DNA of 64,000 nucleotides from Hymenobacter citatus (GCF_014333615.1 NZ_JACSCY010000001.1:1-64000), one strand, 5' to 3'; counted from the stretch's first letter, positions 25,819 through 35,195 are shown. The notes: generated from the sequence alone by a model not told the origin. Numbers and translations are program-made.

Positions 25819-26187
25819 ATGTCTGCATCTGCTCGCAACATCATTGCCTGGGTTCTACAAGGTTTGTTAGCCTTAGCTTTTATTGCTTCTGGAGCAAGAA
25901 AACTTATGGATTTACCTGGTACAGTTGGCATGTTTGGTGGTCTGGGCTTACCGGGTGCGTTGGCGTATGTTGTTGCCGCCGCCGAAGTACTGGGGGGCAT
26001 AGGGTTGCTGGTGCCACGCTTTGTCCGACCCGCCGCGTTGGGGTTGAGTGTTATCATGATTGGCGCCGTTATTATGCACGCTACCAAAATTCCTGGCGGT
26101 CTGGCGGGCGGCGTGCCGGCCATTGTACTGCTGCTGTTACTACTAGTGGTACTGTGGCTGCGGCGGCCAATAACTGCCACGGTATAA
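25819..26187 (+). CDS. DoxX-family membrane protein
   Basis: A 122-residue protein with four transmembrane helices. The N-terminal WVLQGLLALAFIASGARKLM and the AAAEVLGGIGLLVPRF segment are typical of DoxX/DoxX-like proteins. Function of this subgroup is unsettled (quinone-linked or membrane stress roles have been suggested for others). The ATG at 25819 is used; a TTG lies upstream. A weak GTTGCCG/CGGCAAC hairpin (25678-25699) separates it from the AsmA-like gene. Confidence 0.8.
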   Translation: MSASARNIIAWVLQGLLALAFIASGARKLMDLPGTVGMFGGLGLPGALAYVVAAAEVLGGIGLLVPRFVRPAALGLSVIMIGAVIMHATKIPGGLAGGVPAIVLLLLLLVVLWLRRPITATV

Positions 26188-26289
26188 ATAGGCTGTTACT
26201 CGAAGCGGTCTGCCAGCAAATTTCTTTTATTAGCAGACCGCCACAAGTAAAACCGGAGTTATGTTGTTAAACCAAGGGTAGGATAGATA

Positions 26290-27294
26290 TCAGAAATCCA
26301 CTTCCTGGATCGTGAATTCGGATACGGGTGGCTGTTGGTTCGCTTGCAGCGCGTTCAGGTGGGAGTAGAGCACGTAGGTGTCGGAGCCGCGGCGGGCCAA
26401 GGTGGTAGGGTACACGGCAGGGGTAGTGAAGGTGCCGGTAGAGGTAGTGGAAACCCAGTTGTCGGACGAGGTGAGGCGGTACACGGTGCTCTGGTTGTTG
26501 GCGACGGCCTGCAAGGTGGTGTTATTGTAGAGCAGTAGGCCATCGGCCCCTTTTAGATTCACACTGGTCGTTACTTTGGTGAAAGACGTCGGGTTGTTCA
26601 GCGGCACCTTAAACAGCGCGCCTTCATCCGATTTGGCCACTAACAGGTAGCCATCCGGGTGATACACAATACCGTTGAGGCCGAACGAGCCGGGAGGGGC
26701 ACTCAGCTGGGCGTTTTCGAGAAACACGGTAGGCGTACCCTGCGCATCGATTTTATAGATAATGGGCGCGAAGCTGTCCGTCACGTAGGCATTGCCCTGG
26801 CCGTCTATGGCAATATCGTTGGCGAAGTGGCCGGGGGCGTTGGGACGCAGAGCGCCCAGGTTCACGTAGGCAATACGCTGGCCGTTGTCGCGGTTGAAAA
26901 TGGCCACAGCGGCCAATTTGCGTCGGGTAGCGTCGGTGGAGCGGGCCGTGTTGTAGCCGGGGTCTGATACGGCCACCAGCACGCGGTTGCGGGCGTCGTC
27001 TACGTGCATACCGATGGTAGAAACCAGCTGGGCATCCTCCGCAAAAGCGCTGTACGTGCCGTCGTCCTTCACCTGGCCCACAGTGCCGCGCGTTTGGGAG
27101 CTGACCAGAAAGCGGTTGTTGGCGGCATCGTATTGCACACCTTCGGGGTAGAGCGCCGACTGCGTGAAGGTGATGGTATCAGGCGCGTCAGGGTCGGAGT
27201 CGGAATCGTCGTTGCAGCTGGTAGCTAGCAGGCCCAGCAGCGCCAGCGAGAACAGGGGTAGGGTAGGGCGCCGGAAAGTGGTGAGAGCAGACAT
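26290..27294 (-). CDS. Beta-propeller lipoprotein (SMP-30/gluconolactonase-like)
   Basis: A 334-residue protein with a lipoprotein signal ending LLATSC, then an Asp/Ser-rich spacer (NDDSDSDPDAPD). The rest reads as repeated beta-propeller blades: YPEGVQYDAANNRFLVSS, GMHVDDARNRVLVAVSD, FANDIAIDGQGNAYVTDS and LNGIVYHPDGYLLVAKSD. This pattern is that of SMP-30/gluconolactonase-like sugar-lactonase folds. No catalytic assignment is possible. Stand-alone gene reading leftwards. Confidence 0.75.
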   Translation of the reverse strand: MSALTTFRRPTLPLFSLALLGLLATSCNDDSDSDPDAPDTITFTQSALYPEGVQYDAANNRFLVSSQTRGTVGQVKDDGTYSAFAEDAQLVSTIGMHVDDARNRVLVAVSDPGYNTARSTDATRRKLAAVAIFNRDNGQRIAYVNLGALRPNAPGHFANDIAIDGQGNAYVTDSFAPIIYKIDAQGTPTVFLENAQLSAPPGSFGLNGIVYHPDGYLLVAKSDEGALFKVPLNNPTSFTKVTTSVNLKGADGLLLYNNTTLQAVANNQSTVYRLTSSDNWVSTTSTGTFTTPAVYPTTLARRGSDTYVLYSHLNALQANQQPPVSEFTIQEVDF

Positions 27295-27424
27295 AGTTGG
27301 TGAGGATGAAGTGGTTGTATCCAGGCACTACGGATGAGCTACTGGGTAGGGTTATGAGCCGCGCACCTTTCGGCTGCCCAAGCCGTTTGAAGATGTGCCT
27401 ACCCGTTCACTTGCTACCTTGCCC

Positions 27425-27607
27425 ATGCCTCCTGCCAGCAACCTGCCCGCCAAACTCACCAAAGGCAACCTGCCTACCAAAATCTGTCTGACCTGCGGGC
27501 GACCCTTCGAGTACCGCAAGAAATGGCGCAACAGCTGGGATGAAGTGAAGTACTGCGGCGAGAAATGCCAGCGCAACCGCCTCAAAGCGGCCCCAGCAGT
27601 AGGGTAG
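27425..27607 (+). CDS. DUF2256 protein (small Cys4 zinc-ribbon-like)
   Basis: A 60-residue protein. Core: KGNLPTKICLTCGRPFEYRK then WDEVKYCGEKCQRNR, with paired CxxC motifs that could hold a zinc ion. This matches DUF2256, a short conserved bacterial family of unknown role. The ATG at 27425 is preferred to an in-frame GTG at 27395. Ends 44 bp before the amidase start. Confidence 0.85.
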   Translation: MPPASNLPAKLTKGNLPTKICLTCGRPFEYRKKWRNSWDEVKYCGEKCQRNRLKAAPAVG

Positions 27608-27651
27608 AAAAGCCCGATGCGGCCCGTATCTTACGCAGAAAATACCAGCCG

Positions 27652-29277
27652 ATGAATCGACGACTATTCCTGCGCAACGGCGGCCTGACCGGGTTGGCCC
27701 TTTCCACTTTTTCCCTACCCGCCTGCGACTCCAAGCCGCCGGCCACAAAAGATGCCGCAGCGTCTACCGCCACACCCGATGCCTTTGCACTGCACGAAGC
27801 TACCCTAAGTGACCTGCAACAGCAGCTGCAAAGCGGCCAGCGCACTGCCCGTAGCCTCGTAGAACTGTACCAGCAGCGCATCAAAGCCATCGACCAAAGC
27901 GGCCCTACCCTGCGCAGCGTGATTGAACTGAACCCCGACGCCTTGCGCCTAGCCGACCAGCTGGACCAAGAGCGCAAGGCTGGTAAGATACGCGGCCCGC
28001 TGCACGGCGTGCCGGTGCTCATCAAAGACAATATCGACACGGGCGACCAGATGCAGACCACCGCCGGCTCGCTGGCGCTGAGTGGGCACAAAGCTGCGCA
28101 AGACGCTTTTATTGTGAAGAAGCTGCGTGAGGCCGGAGCAGTGCTGCTTGGCAAAACCAACCTGAGCGAGTGGGCCAACTTTCGCTCTTCGCGCAGCACC
28201 AGCGGCTGGAGCAGCCGCGGCGGCCAGACCAAAAATCCGCACGTGCTGGATCGCACGCCCAGCGGCTCATCGTCGGGGTCGGGCGCAGCGGTATCGGCCA
28301 ACTTGTGTGCCCTGGCCATTGGCACCGAAACGGATGGGTCCATCGTGTCGCCGTCGTCGTGCAGCGGGGTAGTGGGCATCAAGCCCACGGTAGGGATGTG
28401 GAGCCGCGCAGGCATCATTCCCATCTCGGCCACCCAGGATACGGCCGGCCCCATGGCCCGCACCGTGCGCGATGCCGCTATGCTGCTGGGCGCCCTGGCT
28501 GGCCCCGATGCCCAAGACGCCGCTACCCAGGCCAGCGCCGGCAAACTACACGCCGATTACACCAAGTTTCTGGACGCTAACGGCTTGCAAGGCAAGCGCC
28601 TGGGGGTAGAAAAAGCGCATCTCACCGGCAACAACGACGCCGTGCCGCTTTTTCGGCAGGCGGTGGGGCTATTGAAGGCGCAGGGTGCCACGGTAGTGGA
28701 AATCGACTTGCTAAAGGAAGTGGAACCGCTTGGTGGCGCTGAGTTCGACGTGCTGCTCTACGAGTTCAAAGACGGCGTGAACAAGTACTTGGCCACAGCC
28801 AACGCCCCGGTGAAAACGCTGGCGGACGTTATGGCCTACAACACCCAGCACGCCGATAAGGCCATGCCGTTTTTCCAGCAGGAAATCCTGGAGCAAGCCG
28901 AGAAAACCGACGGCCTCGGCAGCGCCAAGTACCAGGCCGCCCTGCGCAAGTCGCACGAGGGTGCCCGCCGTGCCCTCGATACTGCCCTACAAACCCATAA
29001 GCTCGACGCCATTGTAGGCATCACCAACGCCCCCGCGCCCTGCATCGACCTCGTAAATGGTGACTACTGGCCCGGTCCTGGCTTCTCGTCGCCGGCCGCC
29101 ATGGCCGGCTACCCCCACATTACGGTGCCCATGGGCCAGGCGCATGGGTTGCCGGTGGGCCTGTCGTTTGTGGCCGGGGCGTGGCAGGAGGCGGCGCTGT
29201 TGCCGCTAGCCTATGCCTACGAGCAAGCCAGCAGGCAGCGTAAGGCGCCGCAGTTTCGGGGGGCGCTGGCAGGGTAG
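27652..29277 (+). CDS. Exported amidase-signature hydrolase (lipoprotein with twin-arginine-like signal)
   Basis: A 541-residue amidase-signature enzyme. The N-terminus MNRRLFLRNGGLTG has a twin-arginine pattern and runs into a lipobox-like FSLPAC, so it may be exported folded and lipidated. Catalytic triad: Lys125 in VLIKDNIDTGD, the cis-Ser in TPSGSSSGSG (about 207-208), and the nucleophile Ser231 in TETDGSIVSPSS. Family members cleave amides from peptides, aryl amides or amino acids; no hint of substrate. The ATG at 27652 is chosen for the signal. Confidence 0.88.
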   Translation: MNRRLFLRNGGLTGLALSTFSLPACDSKPPATKDAAASTATPDAFALHEATLSDLQQQLQSGQRTARSLVELYQQRIKAIDQSGPTLRSVIELNPDALRLADQLDQERKAGKIRGPLHGVPVLIKDNIDTGDQMQTTAGSLALSGHKAAQDAFIVKKLREAGAVLLGKTNLSEWANFRSSRSTSGWSSRGGQTKNPHVLDRTPSGSSSGSGAAVSANLCALAIGTETDGSIVSPSSCSGVVGIKPTVGMWSRAGIIPISATQDTAGPMARTVRDAAMLLGALAGPDAQDAATQASAGKLHADYTKFLDANGLQGKRLGVEKAHLTGNNDAVPLFRQAVGLLKAQGATVVEIDLLKEVEPLGGAEFDVLLYEFKDGVNKYLATANAPVKTLADVMAYNTQHADKAMPFFQQEILEQAEKTDGLGSAKYQAALRKSHEGARRALDTALQTHKLDAIVGITNAPAPCIDLVNGDYWPGPGFSSPAAMAGYPHITVPMGQAHGLPVGLSFVAGAWQEAALLPLAYAYEQASRQRKAPQFRGALAG

Positions 29278-29429
29278 GAAGACAAGCTGGTGACGAGTTG
29301 GGCCGGTGTTTGCACGTATTCTGGCAAGCCTATGTTATAGTTAAGTGAATATGTGGCTCTTACACTTACTTTTTGAGCTTAACCCGGTTCCTGTTAGAAC
29401 CTATGCTTCACTCCAACCGACTTTTCATC

Positions 29430-29762
29430 ATGACATCTATAGCAACTTTCCCAACCCACGCGGCCCCGGCTACTCACCAAACGCACGAGCTGAAAATCTG
29501 GCCTTCCTGCTTCTCGGCTGTAGAAGCCCACACCAAACCCTTCGACGTCCGCCAGAACGACCGAAACTTTGAGGTAGGCGATGCGGTGCTGCTGCGCGAG
29601 TTTGAGCCCGAAAGCGAGCAGTACACTGGCCGCGTCCTCACCCGCTGGATCAGCTATGTGCTGCACGGCGGTGCCTTTGGGGTAGAAGCCGGCTGGTGCG
29701 TGCTGGGCTTTGCCGAGCATCCGCCCCTGCCACCCGGCATCACCAATACCAGCTTGTGGTAA
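29430..29762 (+). CDS. DUF3850/ASCH-like domain protein
   Basis: A 110-residue protein with HELKIWPSCFSAVEAHTKPF, FDVRQNDRNFEVGDAVLLRE and a C-terminal ISYVLHGGAFG segment. This is the pattern of DUF3850 proteins, which share the ASCH (PUA-like) fold and are thought to bind RNA or nucleotides. ATG at 29430 is used; a second in-frame ATG at 29403 is possible. A terminator follows. Confidence 0.82.
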   Translation: MTSIATFPTHAAPATHQTHELKIWPSCFSAVEAHTKPFDVRQNDRNFEVGDAVLLREFEPESEQYTGRVLTRWISYVLHGGAFGVEAGWCVLGFAEHPPLPPGITNTSLW

Positions 29763-29774
29763 TATTTCATTGCA

Positions 29775-29820
29775 CTTACAAAAATGGCCCTGGCGAATTG
29801 TTAGGGCCATTTTTTGTAAG
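29775..29820 (+). terminator. Terminator after the DUF3850 gene
   Basis: Stem CTTACAAAAATGGCCCT (29775-29791) with 29803-29820 (one bulged base), 11-nt loop, T-run inside the right arm (CCATTTTTTG). May act in both directions, as the GNAT gene converges on it. Confidence 0.8.
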
Positions 29821-29845
29821 CGCGCTGTTCAAATATGCCAAAGCG

Positions 29846-30370
29846 TCACGCAAGCTGCTTCTCCAGCACTAACAGTATCAATGGCTTGCGCGGCACCCCA
29901 AAGCGGGTATCTGTAGGGAAATGCTCAGTGGCTCCTGTGCGCCGGTAGCCGTGACGCTCGTACCAAGCCAGCAGCTCGGTTCGGTCGCTGATGACGGTAA
30001 TTTTCACTTGGTGGCAGCCGTGTTGGCGGGCGTGTTGCTCGGCGGCTTGCAACAGTTGCCTCCCTACCCCCTGCGCCTGCAATGTGGGCTGTACCGAGAG
30101 CATGCCCAGGTACAGGCGTGGCATCTGTATTTGTAGGTAGGCGCACGCTATCAACACACCAGTTGCGTCGCGGGCCGTGAGAATAGTAGCGCCGGGTGTT
30201 GCCAGCAGTTGGCGCAGCTCGGCCGCGTCGATGCGGGTGCCGTCGAGCAGGTCGGCCTCCGTGGTCCAGCCCTGGCGCGAGGCGTCGCCGCGATAGGCTT
30301 GATTCACGAGGTGTTCTAACTCGGGAATATCGGTAGGGGTAGCGGGAACGAAAGAAAGGGTAGGGGCCAT
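29846..30370 (-). CDS. GNAT-family N-acetyltransferase
   Basis: A 174-residue GNAT protein. The acetyl-CoA-binding motif A is LYLGMLSVQPTLQAQGVGRQ followed by LLQAAEQHARQHG; motif B-like WYERHGYRRTG is near the C-terminus. Substrate not predictable. Start at the ATG 30370; divergent from the ABC-F gene across a 233-bp gap that contains a degenerate inverted repeat. Confidence 0.85.
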   Translation of the reverse strand: MAPTLSFVPATPTDIPELEHLVNQAYRGDASRQGWTTEADLLDGTRIDAAELRQLLATPGATILTARDATGVLIACAYLQIQMPRLYLGMLSVQPTLQAQGVGRQLLQAAEQHARQHGCHQVKITVISDRTELLAWYERHGYRRTGATEHFPTDTRFGVPRKPLILLVLEKQLA

Positions 30371-30461
30371 GGCAGCGAAAATACGGTGCTGGACGCTAAG
30401 GATAGTCTAGCAGTCAGTGGCTATGGGGTGTTTGAAGAAGTGTAATTGAAAGGTTGGTTAA

Positions 30462-30531
30462 GTCATGTTAAGCGGAGCGAGGTTGAAGCATCTCTACCGC
30501 TTCAATTCCACTCCGTTGCGCCCGGTATGAC
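30462..30531. repeat. Degenerate family-1 inverted repeat
   Basis: GTCATG...AGCGGAGCGA...AGCATCTCTACCGC on the left and a decayed mirror ending GGTATGAC on the right. Mismatched arms; recognised by the shared words GAAGCATCTCTACCGC and GTCAT. Lies between divergent promoters. Confidence 0.55.
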
Positions 30532-30574
30532 AGAGGTACTGTCAGCAGCTTATACACTAGCACGCAGAGTTCCT

Positions 30575-30582
30575 TACCTTTG
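30575..30582 (+). promoter_or_regulatory. Candidate -7 box of the ABC-F gene
   Basis: TACCTTTG matches TAnnTTTG and lies 21 bp before the ATG. No TTG at the normal -33 distance. Confidence 0.5.
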
Positions 30583-30603
30583 CAGCTTACAGCAAAGTAG
30601 GAA

Positions 30604-32514
30604 ATGATTTCCATCAACGACTTAGACTTTCACTTCGGCTCGCGCACGCTCTACGACGGGGCCAACCTCCACATTAAGCCCAAAGACAAAATCGGCCTGA
30701 TTGGGCTGAACGGGCAGGGTAAATCGACGCTGCTGCGCATCCTGGTAGGCGAGTATAAGCCCGACGGCGGCAGCATTAGCATGGGTAAGGATGTGACGCT
30801 GGGCTTCCTGAACCAGGATTTGCTAAGCTACGACTCGCACGAGCCTATCCTCATCGTGGCCATGCAGGCCTTTGGCGAGGCGCTGGACCTGCAGAAGCAA
30901 ATCGACGAGACGCTACTGGAGTTCGAAACCAACTACACCGACGACCTGGTAGACAAGCTGGCCGATTTGCAGGAGCGCTTCGAGGCGCTGGGCGGCTACA
31001 CCATGCAGGCCCGCACCGAAGAGATTTTGGAAGGCCTGGGCTTCACGACCGAGGAGCTGCAAAAGCCCTTGAAGCTGTTTTCGGGGGGCTGGCGCATGCG
31101 TGTGATGCTGGCGAAAATCCTGCTGCAACAACCCTCCCTGCTGCTGCTCGACGAACCCACCAACCACTTGGACCTACCCTCTATTAAGTGGATTGAGAAC
31201 TACCTGGCTGGCTACGAAGGCGCCGTGATTATCGTGAGTCACGACCGCGAGTTTTTGGACCGCACCACCAACACCACTGTGGAGGTGACGGGCGGGAAGC
31301 TGGTGCCCTACGCTGGCAACTACTCCTACTACATGGTAGAAAAGGAGGAGCGCAACGAGATTCAGAAGGGGGCGTTTGAAAACCAGCAGGCCGCCATCCG
31401 GCAGGCCGAGCGCTTTATCGAGCGCTTCAAAGCCAAAGCCAGCAAGGCTAAGCAGGCCCAAAGCCGCCAAAAAGCCTTGGACAAGATGGACCGCATCGAG
31501 GACGTAGCGCCCGAGGCGGCCAAGGTGAACTTCTCGTTCCGGTTTTCGGTGCAGCCTGGCCGCCACATCCTGCGCATGGAGCACGTGACCAAAAAGTACG
31601 ACCAGAAAACCATCTTCCGCGACACCAACGTGCACATCGAGCGCGGCGACAAAATTGCGCTGATTGGCGCCAACGGTAAGGGCAAGTCTACCCTGATGCG
31701 CCTGGTGGCCGGCACCGAGGCCCCCACGGCTGGCAACCACCAGCTGGGCCACAACGTGATTATGGCCTTCTACGCCCAGCACCAACTGGAAAGCCTGCGC
31801 ATTGAAAACGAGATTTTGCAGGAGATGATTGAGGCCGGCTCCAAGCGCAACGAAATGGAATTGCGCACCGTGCTGGGCTCCTTCCTGTTCACCGGCGACC
31901 AGGTGTTCAAGAAAATCAAGGTGCTGAGTGGTGGCGAGAAAAGTCGCGTGGCCCTAGCCAAAACCCTGATTTCGGAAGCCAACTTCCTGCTGCTCGACGA
32001 ACCGACCAACCACCTGGACATGCAGTCGGTGAACATCCTAATTCAGGCCCTGGACCAGTTTGAGGGTACGTTCATCGTCATCAGCCACGACCGTTTCTTT
32101 GTGGAGAACGTGGCGACCAAAATCTGGTACATCGAGGATTACCAGCTGAAAGAGTACCCCGGCACCTACGCCGAGTACGAGCAGTGGCAGGAAGACCGCG
32201 AGAAGGAAGCCAAGAAAAACGGCCTACCCTCGCCCTCGGCCCCCAAGCCCCTACCCAAAGAGGAGAAGAAGGCCGACGCTTCCCCCGCCAAAACCCCCTC
32301 CCCCGACCAGAAAAAAGCTCTAAAAGAGTTGGCTGAGGTAGAGAAGAAGATTGATGAGCGGGAAAAGGAACTGGCCCAATACGAAGCCCAACTCGCCGAC
32401 CCGCAGATTTACCAAAACGCGGCCCAACTGAAAGACGCTACTCTCAAATTTGAGCAGGTGAAAAAAGAGCTGGCCCAGCTGAATGACCGTTGGGAAATGC
32501 TAGCGGAAATGTAG
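30604..32514 (+). CDS. ABC-F family ATPase (Uup/YheS-like)
   Basis: A 636-residue cytoplasmic protein with two ABC ATPase domains and no membrane segment. Domain 1: GLNGQGKSTLL, FSGGWRMRVMLAKILL, LLLLDEPTNHLD. Domain 2: GANGKGKSTLM, LSGGEKSRVALAKTLI, LLLDEPTNHLD. Between them is the ABC-F linker (residues about 240-310, Lys/Arg-rich helices). The C-terminal 90 residues form a charged coiled coil (KKALKELAEVEKKIDEREKE). ABC-F proteins act on ribosomes. A decayed copy of the C-terminal tail lies 2.4 kb downstream at 34910-35075. Confidence 0.92.
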   Translation: MISINDLDFHFGSRTLYDGANLHIKPKDKIGLIGLNGQGKSTLLRILVGEYKPDGGSISMGKDVTLGFLNQDLLSYDSHEPILIVAMQAFGEALDLQKQIDETLLEFETNYTDDLVDKLADLQERFEALGGYTMQARTEEILEGLGFTTEELQKPLKLFSGGWRMRVMLAKILLQQPSLLLLDEPTNHLDLPSIKWIENYLAGYEGAVIIVSHDREFLDRTTNTTVEVTGGKLVPYAGNYSYYMVEKEERNEIQKGAFENQQAAIRQAERFIERFKAKASKAKQAQSRQKALDKMDRIEDVAPEAAKVNFSFRFSVQPGRHILRMEHVTKKYDQKTIFRDTNVHIERGDKIALIGANGKGKSTLMRLVAGTEAPTAGNHQLGHNVIMAFYAQHQLESLRIENEILQEMIEAGSKRNEMELRTVLGSFLFTGDQVFKKIKVLSGGEKSRVALAKTLISEANFLLLDEPTNHLDMQSVNILIQALDQFEGTFIVISHDRFFVENVATKIWYIEDYQLKEYPGTYAEYEQWQEDREKEAKKNGLPSPSAPKPLPKEEKKADASPAKTPSPDQKKALKELAEVEKKIDEREKELAQYEAQLADPQIYQNAAQLKDATLKFEQVKKELAQLNDRWEMLAEM

Positions 32515-32531
32515 TGTAGTTACTGGCATGC

Positions 32532-32574
32532 AAAAAGCCCCGCCGGAAGCTCTGTGCTTCGGGCGGGGCTTTTT
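32532..32574 (+). terminator. Terminator of the ABC-F gene
   Basis: 19-bp stem with one mismatch: AAAAAGCCCCGCCGGAAGC (32532-32550) and 32556-32574; 5-nt loop, then T-run. Confidence 0.88.
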
Positions 32575-32765
32575 GGTTTTATAAATGTTGATTTGACACG
32601 GGTACGCACACTCCCGAAGCGCCTACGTAGCCGCTGTTCCCGGTCGGATACTATTCTGCACTGCACTTGCCGAGGTGCTACTTCAAGTGGCACAAGTTCT
32701 CTCAGTATCTTGAGGCGGTACATAGAAGCAAACACCCTATGCCGTTTCCTACCACAACGTATCTG

Positions 32766-34799
32766 ATGAGTACGAAATCCTACCTAGCCGTCCTGTTTGT
32801 TTTAGCTATTGGCAGTATCACCCAAAGTCAAGCGCAAGACTTCAAAAACCAAAAGGAGCTATTCTGGCGCCCGAATGCAGACAATAGCATCACTTGGGAC
32901 CTGACCCGTGAAACCAGGCTTCCTCATAACGACAATATCGAACTGTCGGGCACGCAGGTTTCCGGCATCATTCGCTACGAGGTAGATAAGGCGAAGCAGG
33001 TGCACATTACCCGCGACATTCTCTTTCCGCAGCTGCGCAAATACACCAAATCGAACGAGTCGCTGTACCGCGCCTACCTACGCGATACCTACTCCGATGA
33101 CCTGTTGCCCGTCCTCACACTGGCAGACAAAAAGTACGAAACCGGCGTATTAGACTCCATTAGGATCAACGGCAAAATCAGCTTTTATTTCAAGGAGCGA
33201 GACGGCCTTACCGTGGTTCGTTCGTTTTTTCCTTCGATGCAAGACCGCTGCCTGGTGGAGAAGTGGACCTTGCTCAACACTGGCAAGACGCCCCGTACGG
33301 TAGGGATTGGAGCCACCGAACTCAAGCAGGAAGAGGCAGGCTGGCACGGCACGTACCACCGCCGGGTCTTTACCGATGCCCAGCGCAACGTCACCCTACA
33401 ACCCGGCAAACAGTATGACTTTGGTGTTTACTTTCTCGCAACGCTAAACGAGGAAGCGGAACCCGCCGTTTCCGTAGCCGCAATCGAACGAAGCCGCGAC
33501 ACGTTCCTGGATAGTATCGCTACCAATCTGCGCCTGCACTCGCCAGACCAGATTATCAATACTTTATTCTATTTCTCTAAAATTCGGGCCGCGGAAAGTA
33601 TTTTCCGCTCCCGCTACGGCCTGGTCCATTCGCCGGGCGGCGGCAACTATTACGTTGGGATCTGGGCCAATGACCAGGCCGAGTACAGCGGTCCGTTCTT
33701 TCCGTATCTGGGGTATCAAACCGGCGTAGAGGCCGCCATGAACGCTTACCGGATCTTCCAGCGCAACCTGCCCAAAGACGGGGGCAAAATCTGGGCTTCG
33801 TTTGAAATGGACGTCACCTTTCCCTTTGGGGAGCGTGACCGTGGCGACGCGGCCATGATTGCCTTCGGCGCTACGCACTTTCTGCTAGCTTCCGGGGATA
33901 GGAAAAAAGCCGAGGAGCTATGGCCCCTAATCACGTGGTGCTTGGACTACTGTCATAAACGAACCACGCCGGAGGGCATTGTAGCGTCGGAAAGTGATGA
34001 GCTGGAAGGGCGTTTTCCTTCTGGCTCGGCTAATCTTGCTACCTCGTCTTTGTACTACGGGGCGTTGATTCAGGCGGCCCGGCTAGTGAAGGCCATGCAG
34101 AAGCCGGCAGCCCTTAGTACTACCTATCAACAACGGGCGCAGCGGGTAGCAACGGCTATTGAAAAGTATTTTGGGGCAGAGATGGACGGCCTGCACACGT
34201 ACAAGTACTACAAAGAGAATACAACGCTACGAAGCTGGATTTGCCTACCCTTGGTGGTGGGCCTGAACCAACGCAAAGCCGGTACGTTGGATGCCTTGTT
34301 CGATAAATTGTGGTCGGCCAACGGCGTGCTGACCGAGCGCACACCAGATAACAATTCCCCGCAAGTGTTTTGGGACCGGGGAAGCCTGTATGCATTTCGA
34401 GGGGCCTTTAAAGCGGGCGCAGCGGATCGGGCCTTGGAGCGCCTGACTTCCTATTCCACCACGCGACTAACTGGTTTTCGAGTACCCTATGCCGTGGAAG
34501 CCTGGCCGGAGAATGGCATGGCGCACCTGTCGGCCGAAAGCGCTCTGTACTGCCGGATCTTCACCGAAGGCATACTCGGCCTCGAACCGACGGGGTTCAG
34601 TTCTTTCACCCTACGCCCAAACTTGCCAGCTGCGTGGGACCATCTGACTATCAGTCAGGTAAAAGCGTTTAACACGACTTTTGATGTTGACCTTCGCAGA
34701 GCAAAAGGTAAGCTTCAGGTAAAGGTTATTCAGCAGGGTAAGGTTATCCTACAGCGGGCGTTAAAGAATGATATGCTGGTGGAGGTTCGGCTAAAGTAG
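32766..34799 (+). CDS. Secreted six-hairpin glycosidase-like protein
   Basis: A 677-residue protein with a signal peptide (SYLAVLFVLAIGSITQSQAQ). After a beta-sandwich N-terminal part comes an (alpha/alpha)6-like catalytic region: YYVGIWANDQAEYSGPFFPY, FEMDVTFPFGERDRGDAAM, and VFWDRGSLYAFRGAFK with acidic residues placed as in alpha-L-rhamnosidase/glucosidase-type six-hairpin families. The exact GH family is not clear to me. Codon use is less GC-biased than in the neighbours, and the gene is bracketed by a full ABC-F tail and a decayed ABC-F tail, which suggests insertion at this spot. The ATG at 32766 is chosen for the signal peptide. Confidence 0.75.
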   Translation: MSTKSYLAVLFVLAIGSITQSQAQDFKNQKELFWRPNADNSITWDLTRETRLPHNDNIELSGTQVSGIIRYEVDKAKQVHITRDILFPQLRKYTKSNESLYRAYLRDTYSDDLLPVLTLADKKYETGVLDSIRINGKISFYFKERDGLTVVRSFFPSMQDRCLVEKWTLLNTGKTPRTVGIGATELKQEEAGWHGTYHRRVFTDAQRNVTLQPGKQYDFGVYFLATLNEEAEPAVSVAAIERSRDTFLDSIATNLRLHSPDQIINTLFYFSKIRAAESIFRSRYGLVHSPGGGNYYVGIWANDQAEYSGPFFPYLGYQTGVEAAMNAYRIFQRNLPKDGGKIWASFEMDVTFPFGERDRGDAAMIAFGATHFLLASGDRKKAEELWPLITWCLDYCHKRTTPEGIVASESDELEGRFPSGSANLATSSLYYGALIQAARLVKAMQKPAALSTTYQQRAQRVATAIEKYFGAEMDGLHTYKYYKENTTLRSWICLPLVVGLNQRKAGTLDALFDKLWSANGVLTERTPDNNSPQVFWDRGSLYAFRGAFKAGAADRALERLTSYSTTRLTGFRVPYAVEAWPENGMAHLSAESALYCRIFTEGILGLEPTGFSSFTLRPNLPAAWDHLTISQVKAFNTTFDVDLRRAKGKLQVKVIQQGKVILQRALKNDMLVEVRLK

Positions 34800-34909
34800 C
34801 CCTGTGCTTTGTGAAAGCAGTGAATAGTGCTAGTGTGCTTTATCCTTAGTATTCAGCGCCGAGAGGCATGTTCTACGACCCCAACGTGCTTACGGACTTG
34901 GAAAGTGGG

Positions 34910-35075
34910 GTGGCTACATACGAAAAATAGCTCGCTAACCCCTATCATTGACAGCAATGCCGCTCAACTCAAAGAGGCAATCATGAAGTTTGAGCAAGTG
35001 AAGAAGGGCCTAGACAAAACGAGCAGGTGCTGGGAGCAAGTAGTAAAGCGCGTGGAAGAGTTGGAAAGGTTGTAG
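34910..35075 (+). pseudogene. Decayed copy of an ABC-F C-terminal tail
   Basis: Conceptual translation VATYEK-stop-LANP, then after a one-base shift near 34943, IIDSNAAQLKEAIMKFEQVK KG. This lines up with the end of the intact ABC-F protein: AQYEAQLADPQIYQNAAQLK followed by DATLKFEQVKKEL. A stop codon (34928-34930) and the +1 shift show it is not a gene. It marks a former second ABC-F copy or partial duplication, now separated from the intact gene by the glycosidase gene. Confidence 0.75.
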
Positions 35076-35121
35076 AACCATTGTTGCGTTGCTCTTTAAC
35101 GCAGCTGCAATAGCTGAAAAA

Positions 35122-35170
35122 GCCGCTGGGCAATGGGGGAGAAACGTTTTTTATTCCCTCGCCCAGCGGC
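35122..35170 (+). terminator. Hairpin downstream of the ABC-F remnant
   Basis: 10-bp perfect stem GCCGCTGGGC (35122-35131) with 35161-35170, extended by A/T pairs; 29-nt loop, then TCTTTCGCC. Probably the terminator of the lost gene. Confidence 0.6.
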
Positions 35171-35195
35171 TCTTTCGCCTTCAGATGCTCCTATT

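Noticed and set aside
27582..28544. 320-codon open frame opposite the amidase
   Set aside because: Shadow frame; the plus strand carries the full amidase signature.
34827..35075. 82-residue frame taken as an intact gene
   Set aside because: Only its second half resembles a protein (ABC-F tail), and the matching upstream part is in another frame with a stop; treated as a pseudogene.
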